Shown here: one piece after another, positions 8,044-20,625 of the stretch
Position numbering within the stretch: position 1 is the stretch's first letter
How the letters are laid out: each line of letters starts with the position of its first letter
From: Kushneria pakistanensis
Lineage (GTDB): Bacteria; Pseudomonadota; Gammaproteobacteria; Pseudomonadales; Halomonadaceae
Reading direction: 5' to 3'
Assembly: GCF_014652795.1 (NCBI RefSeq)
Contig: NZ_BMZM01000003.1
Span: 248,001-312,000 of the forward strand
Length of the DNA stretch: 64,000 nucleotides
The notes under the pieces: generated by a model
Databases searched by the model: none
What the model saw: the letters and a program-made list of their open reading frames with translations, nothing else
Told to the model about the DNA's origin: nothing
Made by a program: the position numbers and the translations under genes

Positions 8044-10220
8044 CACACAAGGGTCATCATCTCTATCGCACACGGCTGTTGTCCGGGCTGCGAATCTTCA
8101 CGACAACCATGCGTCAGGCCCCGGCCCGGCGCCATGTCATGGCGCTGCTGTCAGGGCTTTTGCTGCTGCTGACCACCTCACTGGCCAGCGCGGCATCATT
8201 GACCAGTATTTCGCTGCATTCGGCAGGTCAGGGGCGTGATCTCGTTCGGTTGACCTTTGATGGCGCCATCAATGTGCCGCAGTCCACGATGCTTGGTGCG
8301 CCGCAGCGGCTGGTGCTGGATTTCGACGCCACCGGCAGTCGTCTGTCGGGCACACGTGTACCGCTGGCCGGTGAGAGCGTCAATGAGGCCGAGGCACGTG
8401 TTTCGGGAGATCACCTGCGCGTCATTTTCGCCATGGCGCGTCCGGTGGGCTGGCAGCTGTCTGCCAGAGGAAATGTGCTGGAAGTCATGCTGGGCGAGGG
8501 CGCACAGGGCACTGGTGGTACGGTCGCCGGCCAGGGGGGCGATCTTTTACAGCGTGTTGCTGCCGTGCAGGCCGGCGGCGCGGTCAGTCGCGCCTATGGC
8601 GACAGCGACACCTCTGCGGTCAGCGATGCTCGCGCTCGAATCGAGAATATCGACTATCGCGCGGCCGGGCAGGGCGCCGGTGAATTGATCGTGACGCTGG
8701 ACCGCCAGGGGATTTCGCCTCGGCTGGACGTGCAGGGCAGCCAGGCGCAGGTGCGCCTGAGCGGTGTGCGGCTGACACCGCAGTGGCAGCGCATCGTGGA
8801 TGTCAGCGACTTTGCCACGCCCGTGTCGCGCATTACACCCTCACAGTCCGGCGAGGATGTGGTGCTGACGCTGGCCATGGCGCCGGGCGCGGTGGCGATG
8901 GCCACTCAGCGGGGCCGTGAGGCAGTCATTCGGGTGTCGCCGGCAGACTCCGCTGCGGCCGGTCGTCAGCAGGCGCAGTTTCCCTTTGACGGCAAGCGCA
9001 TCTCGCTGAATTTCGAGGACATTGACGTGCGTACGGTGCTGTCGATTCTGGCCGATGAGGTCGGACTCAATCTGGTCGTCAGCGACACTGTCAGCGGTAA
9101 CGTGACGATCAACCTGCGCCAGGTGCCCTGGGATCAGGCGCTGGATCTGATCCTGCAGACCCGTGGCCTTGCCAGTCGCCGCAGCGGCGATGTGCTGCTG
9201 GTGGCACCGGGGGAAGAGTTGGCCGGGATGGCGCAGCGCGTCGCGCAGGCCGATCAGAGTCTTTCCGCGAATGAGTCGCTGACGACCGACTATCTGCAGA
9301 TGCGCTATGCCAAGGCGGTCAACATGGCAGCGCTTCTGCGCGGTGACCAGGGGCTGGGGCTTTTGTCCGAACGCGGTCATGTGTCGGTGGATGAGCGCAC
9401 CAATACGCTGCTGGTGCAGGATACTCGCGAGCGCATCGAGGAGATTCGTCGCACCATTGATCATCTGGATGTACCGGTGCGTCAGGTGCAGATCGAGGCG
9501 CGCATCGTGATCGCACGTGATCGCGTGGTCAATCAGCTGGGCGTGCGCTGGGGGCTGTCGCGTCCGGGCACGCCGTCCAGCGGGATCAATCTGCGCGGTG
9601 CGTCCAGCGGCATTGCCGCCAATGGCGGGCTGAGCGTGGATCTGGGCAACGCCGTGGCACCGACCACCGGCTTCAGCTTCGGCTATCTCTCCGGCGATGT
9701 CCTGCTGGATCTGGAGCTCAACGCACTGGAGTCCGAGGGCAAGAGCCAGACCATCTCCCAGCCCAAGGTGATCACCGCCAACCAGCATCCGGCCCTGATC
9801 AAGCAGGGGCAGGAGATTCCCTATCAGCAGGGCGGTGACAACACCCTGACCGGCACGACCGTACAGTTCAAGGAGGCCGTGCTGTCGCTGGAAGTGACGC
9901 CGCAGATCACACCGGACAATCGCATCATCATGGATCTGATCGTCAACAATGACGATGTCTCCACCAATCAGTACAACGGTGTGCCGGCCATTGATACCAA
10001 TCAAATTCAGACCCAGGTGCTGGTCAACGATGGTGAAACGGTCGTACTTGGCGGTATCCTCTCTACAGAGCAGGTCAACAATCTGTACAAGACCCCCTTG
10101 CTGGGTGACCTGCCGGGCCTTGGCCGACTGTTTCGCTATACCGAACAGTCCAATGAAAAGGTAGAATTACTGGTATTCATTACGCCAAGGATCCTTGAGG
10201 ACACCCTGACGGTGCGCTAA
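8040..10220 (+). CDS. pilQ: Type IV pilus secretin PilQ
   Basis: 726-residue outer-membrane secretin forming the pore for the pilus. A long N-terminus holds a signal sequence (hydrophobic [18 protein letters not shown], about residues 34-51). Two AMIN-like domains (about 55-150 and 185-300) follow, then a secretin/TonB short N-terminal domain ([20 protein letters not shown], near 325), an N-domain ([16 protein letters not shown]) and the C-terminal secretin domain. The latter carries [10 protein letters not shown] and the VVLGGIL...[16 protein letters not shown] signature. The stop overlaps the aroK start by one base (TAATG). Confidence 0.96.
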   Translation: MTHKGHHLYRTRLLSGLRIFTTTMRQAPARRHVMALLSGLLLLLTTSLASAASLTSISLHSAGQGRDLVRLTFDGAINVPQSTMLGAPQRLVLDFDATGSRLSGTRVPLAGESVNEAEARVSGDHLRVIFAMARPVGWQLSARGNVLEVMLGEGAQGTGGTVAGQGGDLLQRVAAVQAGGAVSRAYGDSDTSAVSDARARIENIDYRAAGQGAGELIVTLDRQGISPRLDVQGSQAQVRLSGVRLTPQWQRIVDVSDFATPVSRITPSQSGEDVVLTLAMAPGAVAMATQRGREAVIRVSPADSAAAGRQQAQFPFDGKRISLNFEDIDVRTVLSILADEVGLNLVVSDTVSGNVTINLRQVPWDQALDLILQTRGLASRRSGDVLLVAPGEELAGMAQRVAQADQSLSANESLTTDYLQMRYAKAVNMAALLRGDQGLGLLSERGHVSVDERTNTLLVQDTRERIEEIRRTIDHLDVPVRQVQIEARIVIARDRVVNQLGVRWGLSRPGTPSSGINLRGASSGIAANGGLSVDLGNAVAPTTGFSFGYLSGDVLLDLELNALESEGKSQTISQPKVITANQHPALIKQGQEIPYQQGGDNTLTGTTVQFKEAVLSLEVTPQITPDNRIIMDLIVNNDDVSTNQYNGVPAIDTNQIQTQVLVNDGETVVLGGILSTEQVNNLYKTPLLGDLPGLGRLFRYTEQSNEKVELLVFITPRILEDTLTVR

Positions 10221-10789
10221 TGCAGGCCTTACCCAATCTGTTTCTGGTCGGTCCCATGGGGACCGGTAAAAGCACCATCGGCCGTGCGCTTGCGGCCGAG
10301 CTGCATCGTGACTTTTTTGATAGCGACCACGTTATCGAGCAGCGCTGTGGATGCAATATTCCCTGGATCTTCGACGTGGAAGGCGAAGCAGGGTTTCGCA
10401 TTCGCGAGGCGCAGGTCATTGATGAGATCACCCGCCGACAGGGCATCGTGCTGGCGACCGGCGGCGGGGCCGTCATGCATCCGACCAACCGGCGCCTGCT
10501 GCGCGAGCGAGGCGTGGTGGTCTATCTCTCGACTACCATCGAGCAGCAGCTAAGACGCACTGCGCGTGATCGCAACCGACCGCTGTTGCAGTGCGCCGAT
10601 CCGGAAAAGCGTCTGCGCGAGCTGCTGGAGCTGCGCGATCCTCTCTATCGCGATACCGCGACGCTGATTGTCAGTACCGACCGGCGCAGCCCGCGCTCGG
10701 TCGTGGCCGAGATTCGCCGGCGCGCCCGGCGCTATGCCTGTCACTCATCAAGCGGCTGCTCATCCGAGCTGTCGGGCTATTCGTTTTGA
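10220..10789 (+). CDS. aroK: Shikimate kinase
   Basis: 189-residue cytoplasmic enzyme that phosphorylates shikimate, the fifth step of the chorismate pathway. The Walker A loop GPMGTGKST is at residues 11-19. The DSD and EAGFRIRE substrate-binding segments, the [14 protein letters not shown] motif and the RNRPLL lid segment are all present. Its start codon overlaps the pilQ stop. The pilQ-aroK-aroB order is widespread in gammaproteobacteria. Confidence 0.95.
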   Translation: MQALPNLFLVGPMGTGKSTIGRALAAELHRDFFDSDHVIEQRCGCNIPWIFDVEGEAGFRIREAQVIDEITRRQGIVLATGGGAVMHPTNRRLLRERGVVVYLSTTIEQQLRRTARDRNRPLLQCADPEKRLRELLELRDPLYRDTATLIVSTDRRSPRSVVAEIRRRARRYACHSSSGCSSELSGYSF

Positions 10790-10871
10790 GTTCACCTCCC
10801 TGGCGGGATTCGCCGGGGCAGGCCGCTTTCTTTCAAACGCCTTCTTTCCCATGAATCAACGGATGCCAGAG

Positions 10872-11954
10872 ATGCAGACTCTCACGGTGGAATTGCCGGA
10901 TCGTCACTATCCCATTCACGTCGGCCCCGGCCTTCTCGATGATGTGTCGCTTCTGACCCCGCATCTGGCCGGGCGTCAGGTCATGATCGTGACCAACGAG
11001 ACCGTTGCGCCGCTGTATCTGAAGCGTTTGAAGGCGACACTGGCCGACTACGATGTGCATGAGGTCATCCTGCCCGACGGTGAGGCGACCAAGAATCTTG
11101 AGCATGTCGAGCGCATCTGGGACGGTCTGCTGGCGGCCGGCTTCAACCGCCGCGCCACTCTTATCGCACTGGGCGGCGGCGTCACCGGTGACATGACCGG
11201 TTTCGCGGCCGCCTGCTATCAGCGTGGCATCGCCTTTATCCAGGTACCCACCACGCTGCTGGCACAGGTGGACTCCTCGGTGGGCGGCAAGACCGGCGTC
11301 AATCATCCGCGTGGCAAGAACATGATCGGTGCCTTTCATCAGCCGCGCGCGGTCATCGTGGATACCGATACCCTCAACACGCTGCCGGCGCGTGAGCTCA
11401 CGGCAGGGCTTGCCGAGGTAATCAAGTACGGTCTGATCCGGGATGTTGATTTCATGGCGTGGCTTGAGGACAACATGGCCGGCCTGCGCGCGCTGGACGC
11501 CGCGCTTCTGACCGAGGCGATTTTGAAAAGCTGCGCCATCAAGGCCGAGATCGTGGTGGAAGACGAGACCGAGCAGGGCGTGCGGGCACATCTCAATCTG
11601 GGGCACACCTTTGGCCATGCCATCGAGACCGCCATGGGCTACGGCCGCTGGCTGCACGGCGAAGCGGTCGGTGCCGGCATGATGATGGCCACGGCCCTGT
11701 CGCATCGACTTGGCTGGCTGGAAGCTGCCACGGTGACGCGCGTGGAGGCGCTGCTGACGGCTGCCGGTTTGCCGCGCCATGCGCCGACGCAGGTCAGTGC
11801 CGAGCGTTTTCTGGAATTGATGCATCTGGACAAGAAGGTCATGGATAAGCGCCTGCGGCTGGTATTGCTCAAGGCGCTGGGCGAGGCCTGTATCACCGAT
11901 GAGGTGGATGAGGCACAGGTCCGCGAACTCCTGGAGAACTGGGAAAGGCAGTAG
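10872..11954 (+). CDS. aroB: 3-dehydroquinate synthase
   Basis: 360-residue NAD- and metal-dependent enzyme making 3-dehydroquinate from DAHP, the second step of the shikimate pathway. Visible signatures: [18 protein letters not shown], the [19 protein letters not shown] nucleotide site, [21 protein letters not shown], the metal-ligand regions AEVIKYGLI and the histidine motifs [11 protein letters not shown] and [10 protein letters not shown]. The frame is open further upstream (to 10668), but that part overlaps aroK in another frame. I take the Met before [13 protein letters not shown], where the family normally begins; Mets at 10851 and 10863 are alternatives. It is followed by a good terminator. 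Confidence 0.95.
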   Translation: MQTLTVELPDRHYPIHVGPGLLDDVSLLTPHLAGRQVMIVTNETVAPLYLKRLKATLADYDVHEVILPDGEATKNLEHVERIWDGLLAAGFNRRATLIALGGGVTGDMTGFAAACYQRGIAFIQVPTTLLAQVDSSVGGKTGVNHPRGKNMIGAFHQPRAVIVDTDTLNTLPARELTAGLAEVIKYGLIRDVDFMAWLEDNMAGLRALDAALLTEAILKSCAIKAEIVVEDETEQGVRAHLNLGHTFGHAIETAMGYGRWLHGEAVGAGMMMATALSHRLGWLEAATVTRVEALLTAAGLPRHAPTQVSAERFLELMHLDKKVMDKRLRLVLLKALGEACITDEVDEAQVRELLENWERQ

Positions 11955-12000
11955 CTTTATGCATTCGTACTGATATGGCATTGCCTTCTTATTGATCAAA

Positions 12001-12032
12001 ATGCCGGTGCGCAGATGCACCGGCATTTTTTT
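12001..12032 (+). terminator. Rho-independent terminator after aroB
   Basis: 10-bp perfect stem (12001-12010 with 12017-12026) followed by six T residues. It ends the pilM-aroB transcription unit. Confidence 0.9.
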
Positions 12033-12311
12033 GGCTCAACTTTAGTAGTATTGCTACATCTGCCAATGCTTTCATTTCTGAAAGCTTTGGCGGAAAAATG
12101 GCACTGTAAATAATAATGATTATTAACAAGTCATCAGTGCCTGAGACCAAGGTCTTATTGTGTCGCCTCGCCTGTCTCTAAAAATCCTTTTCTTTCAATT
12201 ATGTAAGTTTTGCCTTGCCGGTATCCGCCGCTCTAACCTCGCCTGATTGTTCTCCAGCCGGCCTGTGTGCCGGCAGCTTCCCATCATGACAACAAACGCT
12301 GGAGAGGAAAG
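12033..12311. promoter_or_regulatory. AT-rich upstream region of the citrate transporter with a Fur-like palindrome
   Basis: Intergenic stretch, clearly AT-richer than its surroundings, with no credible gene. It contains a perfect 7-1-7 palindrome, TAATAATGATTATTA (12111-12125), which differs from the Fur core TGATAAT-N-ATTATCA at one position per arm. A hexamer AATAAT (12112-12117), 5 of 6 to TATAAT, lies inside the palindrome, so binding there could block transcription. The leader to the start codon would be nearly 190 bases. Confidence 0.5.
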
Positions 12312-13676
12312 GTGCTGACCCTCATAGGCCTTGCCATCATCATCACGATCGTGACCCTTTTGCTGTTTGAAAAGGTCATCCCGGTTATCGCACTCAGTGC
12401 CATTCCCTTTGTCGGTGCGCTGCTGGCAGGGTTTGGCATCGGCGAGATATCGGAGTTCTTCCAACAGGGTGTGAACAAGGTGGCCAGTGTTGCCTTCATG
12501 TTCATGTTCGCCATCCTCTTCTTTTCAGTCATGAAGGAACGCGGGCTTTTTGATCCGTTGATTACCGGCATGGTGAAGCTGACACGCGGCAACGTGATAG
12601 CCGTGGCGGTCATGACCGCGCTGGTGGCTGCCTGCGTACAGCTTGATGGGGCAGGTGCTGCCACCTTTCTGATCGTGCTGCCGGCGCTGATCCCACTGTA
12701 TCGTCGGCTGGGAATGAGCCCCTATCTGATGCTGACCCTGATGGCGACCAGCATGGGTATCATGAACATGGTGCCCTGGGGTGGCCCGATCGGGCGCGCC
12801 GCCGCCGTGACCGATATCTCGCCCGATGCGCTCTGGCATGGCCTGATACCGGTACAGCTGATCGGTGTAGTCATGGCCGTGATCGGGGCAGCGCTGCTGG
12901 GTCTTCGTGAAAAACGTCGTATCGAAGCGGCCGGCGGGACCGAGGGCGCAGTCGCCCTGAACTATCCGCCGGGCAGCAACGCGGATCGCGCCTCCAGCGG
13001 TGTGGTGGTCACTGACGATGCACCCGGCGAGGGCGGGGAGGAAGCTGCTACACCGCGTGAGGGCATGCCGCGCTTTTACTGGATCAATGCTGCACTGACG
13101 CTGGTGACGGTCGTATCGCTGGCGATGGGCCTGATGGCCCCGGCGTATATCTTCATGCTGTCACTGTCGGTAGCGCTGCTGCTCAACTATCCGGATCTCT
13201 CCCAGCAGTCACACATCATTTCGCGCTACGCCCCGCAGGCCTTCAGCATGGGCGCGATCATCGCGGCTGCCGGTGCCTTCCTGGGGATCCTCAACGGTAC
13301 CGGCATGCTGGAATCCATTGCGCTGGATGTGACGCATGTGCTGCCCGGCCAGGCGGTGGGCATGCTGCATATCATTGTCGGCGCGATCGGGGTGCCGCTG
13401 GAGCTTTTGACCAGTACCGATGCCTACTACTTTGCGTTGCTGCCGGTCATTCAGCAGATTACCGCCAGTGCCGGGGTGGATCCGATTTCGGTGGCGCACG
13501 CCATGTCGATTGGCAGCATTGTGGGCACCTTTATCAGTCCGTTCTCACCGGCCCTGTGGCTGGCGCTGGGACTGGCCGGTCTCGAGATAGGCCGCTATAT
13601 CCGCTACGCCTTCCTCTATCTATGGGGTTTCAGCCTCATCATGATGGTGGTGGGCTATCTGTTTGGTCTGTACTGA
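12312..13676 (+). CDS. CitMHS family (metal-)citrate:H+ transporter
   Basis: About 454 residues and at least 11-12 hydrophobic segments, with the CitMHS/ion-transporter pattern: an N-terminal LTLIGLAIIITIVTLL helix, the VNKVASVAFMFMFAILFF segment, the AACVQLDGAGAATFLIVLPALIPLYRRLG block, MVPWGGPIGRAAAV, and late IGSIVGTFISPFSPALWLALGLA. Characterised members import citrate complexed with divalent metal. I start at GTG 12312: a strong Shine-Dalgarno (GGAGAGG, 12301-12307) precedes it and homologues begin at this MLTLIG-type helix. The open frame to 12267 is probably untranslated. A charged cytoplasmic loop of about 60 residues sits mid-protein. Exact substrate is inferred. Confidence 0.85.
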   Translation: MLTLIGLAIIITIVTLLLFEKVIPVIALSAIPFVGALLAGFGIGEISEFFQQGVNKVASVAFMFMFAILFFSVMKERGLFDPLITGMVKLTRGNVIAVAVMTALVAACVQLDGAGAATFLIVLPALIPLYRRLGMSPYLMLTLMATSMGIMNMVPWGGPIGRAAAVTDISPDALWHGLIPVQLIGVVMAVIGAALLGLREKRRIEAAGGTEGAVALNYPPGSNADRASSGVVVTDDAPGEGGEEAATPREGMPRFYWINAALTLVTVVSLAMGLMAPAYIFMLSLSVALLLNYPDLSQQSHIISRYAPQAFSMGAIIAAAGAFLGILNGTGMLESIALDVTHVLPGQAVGMLHIIVGAIGVPLELLTSTDAYYFALLPVIQQITASAGVDPISVAHAMSIGSIVGTFISPFSPALWLALGLAGLEIGRYIRYAFLYLWGFSLIMMVVGYLFGLY

Positions 13677-14145
13677 GACCACGTATCCAGCATTATCTCC
13701 CCCCATGTGGTATCTGCCATGGCCCGGAAGCTGCTTCCGGGCCCTTGTCGATGGATACGGTCATGCCTGAAAAGGACGTATAGCCAAAAAAGGCATGGGT
13801 TATGCACAAACGGCATGGGTCGTGGCGCACTTTTATAGGGCGATAAAACCTTTCCGGCGCCATTGGGGTGCATGTCTAACGTCTTGAGAAGATTGTCTTT
13901 TTTGGCAGGAAAGTGCTGTAACTCTTCGAAATTGAGTCGTTTTTTCCAAAATCACGAGGGCGGCAGGGGGTTTGCCTCAAGAGCCGTCTATCGTATGCTC
14001 GATTCAGCTCTTTTCCCACCTCGGGCGCTCAAGAGGCGCTGTCTGAAATAAAAATAACCGGGCAGAGTATCCTTCTTTTAGACCCATTACAACCGTGTCA
14101 ATTTCTTGATGCTTCGCTTTCTAGCGTTTACGGAGAGGCATGTTC
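13677..14145. promoter_or_regulatory. Leader and promoter region of gltBD
   Basis: 469 bases without a convincing gene. A 10-bp hairpin (13721-13730 with 13734-13743) with no T run may end the citrate transporter transcript. A possible sigma-70 promoter is TTGCCT (13972-13977), 16-base spacer, TATGCT (13994-13999). The rest is an AT-rich leader ending in the gltB Shine-Dalgarno GGAGAGG (14132-14138). A 62-codon open frame at 13863-14051 lacks a ribosome binding site and protein-like composition. Confidence 0.4.
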
Positions 14146-17100
14146 ATGACAAGAGGTCTTCATCGGCCCGACGAGTTCCGTGACAACTGTGGCTTCGGCC
14201 TGATCGCCCATATGGAAGGGCAGTCAAGCCATGACCTGCTGGCCACGGCCATCGAATCCCTGACCTGCATGACGCATCGTGGCGGCATCAACGCCGATGG
14301 AAGAACCGGTGATGGCTGCGGCCTGCTGCTGGGCATGCCGACAGGCTTCATGCGCGATATCGCTCGCGAGTCACTGCAGGCAGAGCTGGGTGACAACTTC
14401 GCCGTGGGCGTGGTGTTCTTCCCCGACGACGATGACCGTGAAATGAAGGCGCGGGGCGTTGTCGAGGAAGAACTCGCCGCCCGTGGGCTGGCCTTTCATG
14501 GCTGGCGCGATGTGCCGGTCGATCCGAGCGTGTGCGGACCGCTGGCACAGTCCTGCCTGCCGCGCATTCGCCAGATGTTCGTGTCCCCCGCGCCCGAGCG
14601 CGAGGGTGATCTCGACTTCAACGTCGATCTTTACATGGCGCGCCGGTTTGCCGAGCAAAGGCTCAAGGGCGAGGAGGACTTCTATGTCTGTTCGCTCTCC
14701 TCAAAGGTCGTCTCCTACAAGGGTCTGATGATGCCGGCGGATCTGCCGACCTTCTATCACGACCTGGGTGACAAGCGCATGGAGACCTCGATCTGCGTCT
14801 TCCACCAGCGCTTTTCGACCAATACCGCGCCGCGCTGGCCGCTCGCCCAGCCGTTTCGCTTTCTGGCCCATAACGGCGAAATCAACACCATCGAGGCCAA
14901 CCGCAGCTGGGCCAACTCGCGCAAGGAAAGCTTTACCACCGAGCGCCTAAAGGACATTGCCGGACTTGATGAGGTGGTCAATACCACCGGTTCCGACTCC
15001 TCGAGCATGGACAACATGCTGGAGCTTCTGCTGACCGGCGGTATGGAGCTTTACCGCGCCGTGCGCCTGATGGTGCCGCCGGCATGGCAGAACGTCGAGA
15101 CCATGGACAGCGAGCTGCGCGCGTTCTACGAATACAACTCCATGCACATGGAAGCCTGGGACGGCCCGGCCGGCATCGTGCTGACCGACGGTCGCCACGC
15201 CGTGTGCATGCTGGACCGTAACGGCCTGCGCCCGGCGCGCTGGGTGATCACCGACAACGGCTATATCACGCTCGCCTCGGAAATCGGCGTATGGAACTAC
15301 CCTTCAGGCTCGGTCGTGGCCAAGGGGCGCGTCGGACCGGGGCAGATCCTGTCGGTGGATACCCATACCGGTGAAGTGCTGCATACCCGCGATGTGGATG
15401 ACCGCCTCAAGCGTGCCTATCCCTACAAGCGCTGGCTCAAGGAAAACGCTCATTACCTGGAATCAGCGCTGACCGAACTGGCGCAGTTTCAGGCCGTGGA
15501 CGGTCAGCAGCTGCTGGCGATGGAGAAGATGTTCCTGGTGACCAACGAGGAGCGTGACCAGGTACTGCGCCCGCTGGCCGAAACAGGCCAGGAAGCCGTG
15601 GGTTCGATGGGGGATGACACGCCCATGGCGGTGCTGTCGCGCCAGCCGCGACTATTGACCGACTTTTTCCGTCAGAAGTTTGCTCAGGTCACCAACCCGC
15701 CGATCGATCCGCTGCGTGAAGCGATCGTCATGTCGCTGGAGACCTGTCTGGGTGCCGAGCGCAGCGTGTTTGAAGCCACGCCCGATCACGCCCATCGCCT
15801 GATTCTGACCACGCCGGTGCTGTCTCCGCGCAAGTTCACGGCGCTGACCGAACACGAAGATCCGACCTTTGCCAGCTGTCGCCTGCCGATGATGTATGAC
15901 GGCGAGGCGATGAGCCTGAAAGAGGCCATCGTGCATCTGCGCCAGCAGGCCGAAGAGAAGGCGCGTGCCGGCTGCGTGGTACTGGTGCTTTCCGATAACG
16001 GTCTGGAAAAGGGTCAGCTGCCGATTCATCCGGCCCTTGCCGTGGGCGCGGTACACCAGCATCTGGGCCGGCTGGCACTGCGCCCACGCGTCAACCTGGT
16101 GGTCGAGACCGGCTATGCCCGTGATGCCCACCAGATGGCGGTGCTTTTTGGCGTGGGTGCCACGGCGGTCTATCCATGGCTGGCCTACCAGACCATGGCG
16201 GACATGTACCGTAGTGGCGAGCTGACCGGCAATCCGGCGGATGGCCGCGAGAACTATCGCCGCGGCCTGCAAAAGGGGCTTTTCAAGATCCTCTCCAAGA
16301 TGGGGATCTCGCACATTGCCTCCTACCGCGGTTCGCAGCAGTTCGAGGCCGTGGGTCTGTCCTCCGAGATCATGGAGCTGTGCTTCCATGGCATGGCCTC
16401 GCGCATCGAGGGCACCGGCTTTGCCGAGCTGCAGCTGCAGCAGGAGCTGCTGGCCCGGGATGCGTGGCTACCGCGCAAGCCGATCCGCCAGGGCGGCATC
16501 TACCGCTACGTGCATGGCCACGAGTATCACGCCTACAACCCGGACGTGGTTAAAAAGCTTCAGGAGGCCGTGCAGGAAGGCAGCTTCGAGAAGTGGAAGG
16601 TGTTTGCTCAGCTGGTCAACGAGCGCCCGGTCGCCACCATTCGCGACATGCTCAGACTCAAGCCTGGCGCTGCGCCGATTGATCTGAGCGAGGTCGAACC
16701 GGTGGAAAGCCTGCTGCCGCGCTTTGACAGCGCCGGCATGTCACTGGGCGCACTGTCACCCGAGGCACACGAATCGCTCGCCCAGGCCATGAACGAGGCC
16801 GGTGGGCGCTCCAACTCCGGTGAGGGCGGTGAAGACCCGGCGCGCTACGGCACGATTCGCTCGTCCAAGATCAAGCAGATCGCCTCCGGGCGCTTTGGCG
16901 TGACGCCGGCCTATCTGGTCAACGCCGAGGTCATGCAGATCAAGGTCGCCCAGGGCGCCAAGCCCGGTGAGGGCGGTCAGCTGCCCGGCGGCAAGGTCAA
17001 CGCGCTGATTGCCAGACTGCGCTACGCCGTGCCCGGCGTGACGCTGATCTCGCCGCCGCCGCACCATGACATCTACTCCATCGAGGATCTGGCCCAGCTG

Positions 17101-18600
17101 ATCTTTGATTTGAAGCAGGTCAATCCGGAGGGACAGGTCTCGGTCAAGCTGGTCTCCGAGCCCGGCATCGGCACCATTGCCACCGGTGTGGCCAAGGCCT
17201 ACGCCGATCTGATCACGGTGTCAGGCTATGACGGTGGTACCGCGGCAAGCCCGCTGACCTCGATCAAGCATGCCGGTTCCCCGTGGGAGCTGGGCCTGCC
17301 CGAGGTACACCAGGCGCTGCGCATCAACGGCATGCGCGGGCGGATTCGCCTGCAGACTGATGGCGGCCTGAAAACCGGACTGGATGTGATCAAGGCCGCG
17401 ATTCTCGGCGCCGAAAGCTTCGGCTTTGGCACCGCGCCAATGGTGGCGCTCGGGTGCAAGTACCTGCGCATCTGTCATTTGAACAACTGCGCGACCGGTG
17501 TCGCCACCCAGCATCAGGGCCTGCGTGATGAGCATTTCCGCGGCACGGTGGATATGGTCAAGAACTACTTCCGCTTCATTGCCGAGGAAGTACGCGAGCT
17601 GATGGCCATGCTGGGCGTGCGCCGGCTCACTGATCTGATCGGGCGGGTGGATCTGCTTGAGAAGATCGAGGGTGAGACTCGCTCGCAGCGTGCGCTCGAG
17701 TTTGAATCGCTTTTGCATAACGACTTCGTGCCCGATGACGCGCCGCAGTTCTGTCAGGTGGAGCGCAACGTGCCCCACGACGGCGGCGAGAAGAATCTCG
17801 AGATCATGGCTCTGACGCGCGAGGCGCTCGAGGAGCAAAGTGGTGGCGAGTTCCATCTCACCACCACCAATTGCGACCGCTCGATCGGCGCCACGCTTTC
17901 GGGAGCGATTGCCAAGCGCTATGGCGAGGCCGGTCTTGAAGATGCGCCCATCACACTGCGTCTGAAGGGTATTGCCGGGCAGAGCTTCGGGGTGTGGAAC
18001 GCCCGCGGGCTCAACATGTATCTCGAAGGCGATGCCAACGACTACGTCGGCAAGGGCATGAACGGCGGAAAGCTGGTGATCACGCCGCCGCAGGGCAGCC
18101 GTTTCAAGAGTCACCATACGGCGATCATCGGCAATACCTGCCTGTATGGCGCCACCGGCGGCACGCTGTATGCTTCGGGCACGGCCGGCGAGCGCTTTGC
18201 GGTGCGCAATTCCGGTGCCTTTGCGGTCATTGAAGGTGCAGGTGATCACTGCTGTGAGTACATGACCGGCGGGGTGGTCACGGTGCTGGGCAAGACCGGG
18301 CTCAACTTCGGGGCCGGCATGACCGGCGGCTTTGCCTTCGTGCTCGATCTGGATCGTGAGTTCGTGGACAGCTACAACCACGAGCTGGTCGAGATTCAGC
18401 GCGTCAATACCGAGTACATGGAAGCCTATCGGCGCTACCTGCGTGAAACACTTCAGGAATATGTCACCGAAACCGGGTCTGCCTGGGGCCAGGAAATTCT
18501 TGAGGATTTCGCCGAATTTGTCCGCTATTTCTGGCTGGTGAAGCCCAAGGCGGCAAGCCTTGGAAGCCTTCTGGCTGAATCCCGCCGCCGGCCCGAGTGA
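14146..18600 (+). CDS. gltB: Glutamate synthase (NADPH) large subunit
   Basis: About 1484-residue alpha subunit of GOGAT, converting glutamine plus 2-oxoglutarate to two glutamates in the cytoplasm. The start at 14146, not 14140, gives seven bases to the GGAGAGG site. A short propeptide precedes the Ntn-type nucleophile Cys15 ([10 protein letters not shown]). The glutaminase domain runs to about residue 430, then a central domain and the FMN/2-oxoglutarate synthase domain with the [16 protein letters not shown] and [10 protein letters not shown] motifs. The 3Fe-4S cysteines are in [12 protein letters not shown] (C-x5-C-x4-C) near residue 1104. The C-terminal beta-helix (GxxGxx repeats) runs from about 1240. 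It forms an operon with gltD. Confidence 0.97.
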   Translation: MTRGLHRPDEFRDNCGFGLIAHMEGQSSHDLLATAIESLTCMTHRGGINADGRTGDGCGLLLGMPTGFMRDIARESLQAELGDNFAVGVVFFPDDDDREMKARGVVEEELAARGLAFHGWRDVPVDPSVCGPLAQSCLPRIRQMFVSPAPEREGDLDFNVDLYMARRFAEQRLKGEEDFYVCSLSSKVVSYKGLMMPADLPTFYHDLGDKRMETSICVFHQRFSTNTAPRWPLAQPFRFLAHNGEINTIEANRSWANSRKESFTTERLKDIAGLDEVVNTTGSDSSSMDNMLELLLTGGMELYRAVRLMVPPAWQNVETMDSELRAFYEYNSMHMEAWDGPAGIVLTDGRHAVCMLDRNGLRPARWVITDNGYITLASEIGVWNYPSGSVVAKGRVGPGQILSVDTHTGEVLHTRDVDDRLKRAYPYKRWLKENAHYLESALTELAQFQAVDGQQLLAMEKMFLVTNEERDQVLRPLAETGQEAVGSMGDDTPMAVLSRQPRLLTDFFRQKFAQVTNPPIDPLREAIVMSLETCLGAERSVFEATPDHAHRLILTTPVLSPRKFTALTEHEDPTFASCRLPMMYDGEAMSLKEAIVHLRQQAEEKARAGCVVLVLSDNGLEKGQLPIHPALAVGAVHQHLGRLALRPRVNLVVETGYARDAHQMAVLFGVGATAVYPWLAYQTMADMYRSGELTGNPADGRENYRRGLQKGLFKILSKMGISHIASYRGSQQFEAVGLSSEIMELCFHGMASRIEGTGFAELQLQQELLARDAWLPRKPIRQGGIYRYVHGHEYHAYNPDVVKKLQEAVQEGSFEKWKVFAQLVNERPVATIRDMLRLKPGAAPIDLSEVEPVESLLPRFDSAGMSLGALSPEAHESLAQAMNEAGGRSNSGEGGEDPARYGTIRSSKIKQIASGRFGVTPAYLVNAEVMQIKVAQGAKPGEGGQLPGGKVNALIARLRYAVPGVTLISPPPHHDIYSIEDLAQLIFDLKQVNPEGQVSVKLVSEPGIGTIATGVAKAYADLITVSGYDGGTAASPLTSIKHAGSPWELGLPEVHQALRINGMRGRIRLQTDGGLKTGLDVIKAAILGAESFGFGTAPMVALGCKYLRICHLNNCATGVATQHQGLRDEHFRGTVDMVKNYFRFIAEEVRELMAMLGVRRLTDLIGRVDLLEKIEGETRSQRALEFESLLHNDFVPDDAPQFCQVERNVPHDGGEKNLEIMALTREALEEQSGGEFHLTTTNCDRSIGATLSGAIAKRYGEAGLEDAPITLRLKGIAGQSFGVWNARGLNMYLEGDANDYVGKGMNGGKLVITPPQGSRFKSHHTAIIGNTCLYGATGGTLYASGTAGERFAVRNSGAFAVIEGAGDHCCEYMTGGVVTVLGKTGLNFGAGMTGGFAFVLDLDREFVDSYNHELVEIQRVNTEYMEAYRRYLRETLQEYVTETGSAWGQEILEDFAEFVRYFWLVKPKAASLGSLLAESRRRPE

Positions 18601-18607
18601 GGAGTGA

Positions 18608-20050
<1,443 letters not shown>

Positions 20051-20069
20051 TCACGACCGGGCAGGGCAC

Positions 20070-20104
20070 AAGGGCGCCGGCAGCCATGCCGGCGCCCTTT
20101 TTGG
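20070..20104 (+). terminator. Rho-independent terminator after gltD
   Basis: 12-bp GC-rich stem (20070-20081 with 20088-20099), six-base loop, then a short T run. Confidence 0.88.
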
Positions 20105-20211
20105 GCTTGAATCCAGGCACATTGACGCCCATGTCGGTGGTATGTGCGCCTTTGAATCTATACAGTGGCGCCCTCGCAACACACTGCAACGAACGGACAA
20201 GGGTAAAGAAC

Positions 20212-20466
20212 ATGATCAGGCTGGAACGCAATATTCTGGATCAGGCCAATAACCATATGCGTGAACTGGAAGATCATGTCATGGGCAACAACGACGGTGA
20301 CCAGGGCAGGGCGCTGGAAACCAGCAGCCAGCTCAAGGCACTGCTGGCACTGGCAGAAATCCGCGACAGCGGCATGTCCGATGAATGCGCCGGCATGCTC
20401 GAAGAGATCGAGCGCCGCTCGAAGCTCGTGATTTCAAAGCTCCAGGACAGCCGTCTGAGCATTTAA
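20212..20466 (+). CDS. Small alpha-helical hypothetical protein (84 aa)
   Basis: I do not recognise a family. The 84-residue product begins MIRLERNILDQANNH, is mostly charged with heptad-like spacing of Leu/Ile/Met, and has no signal peptide or membrane segment. Two to three amphipathic helices are likely. It lies alone between two terminators, so it is a monocistronic unit. The open frame extends upstream to 20086, but that part overlaps the gltD terminator, so I begin at the Met at 20212 behind a weak AAGGG (20199-20203). A role as a small regulatory or chaperone-like protein is possible but unsupported. Confidence 0.6.
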   Translation: MIRLERNILDQANNHMRELEDHVMGNNDGDQGRALETSSQLKALLALAEIRDSGMSDECAGMLEEIERRSKLVISKLQDSRLSI

Positions 20467-20483
20467 ATGTCTCGCAAGGCCGT

Positions 20484-20521
20484 AAAAACGGGCGCCCTGA
20501 TCGCAGGGGGCCCGTTTTTTT
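20484..20521. terminator. Rho-independent terminator after the 84-aa gene
   Basis: Long inverted repeat from AAAAACGGGC to GCCCGTTTTTT around an ATCG loop, with a T run on the right and an A run on the left. Confidence 0.9.
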
Positions 20522-20625
20522 ATGCAGTGTTATGACTGTATTTTAAAAAGGAAGGGTTGATCGAAACAGACAGGCGTGTCATGACCGGCGTTTGCTCGGT
20601 ATTAAAGTCTTCAGAGGAGAAAAAT

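Noticed and set aside
13903-13916. Possible sigma-54 promoter before gltB (TGGCAG...TGC)
   Set aside because: The GG to GC gap is nine bases where the family requires ten, so the element does not fit.
13863-14051. 62-codon open frame upstream of gltB
   Set aside because: No ribosome binding site, no protein-like pattern, and position fits the gltB leader.
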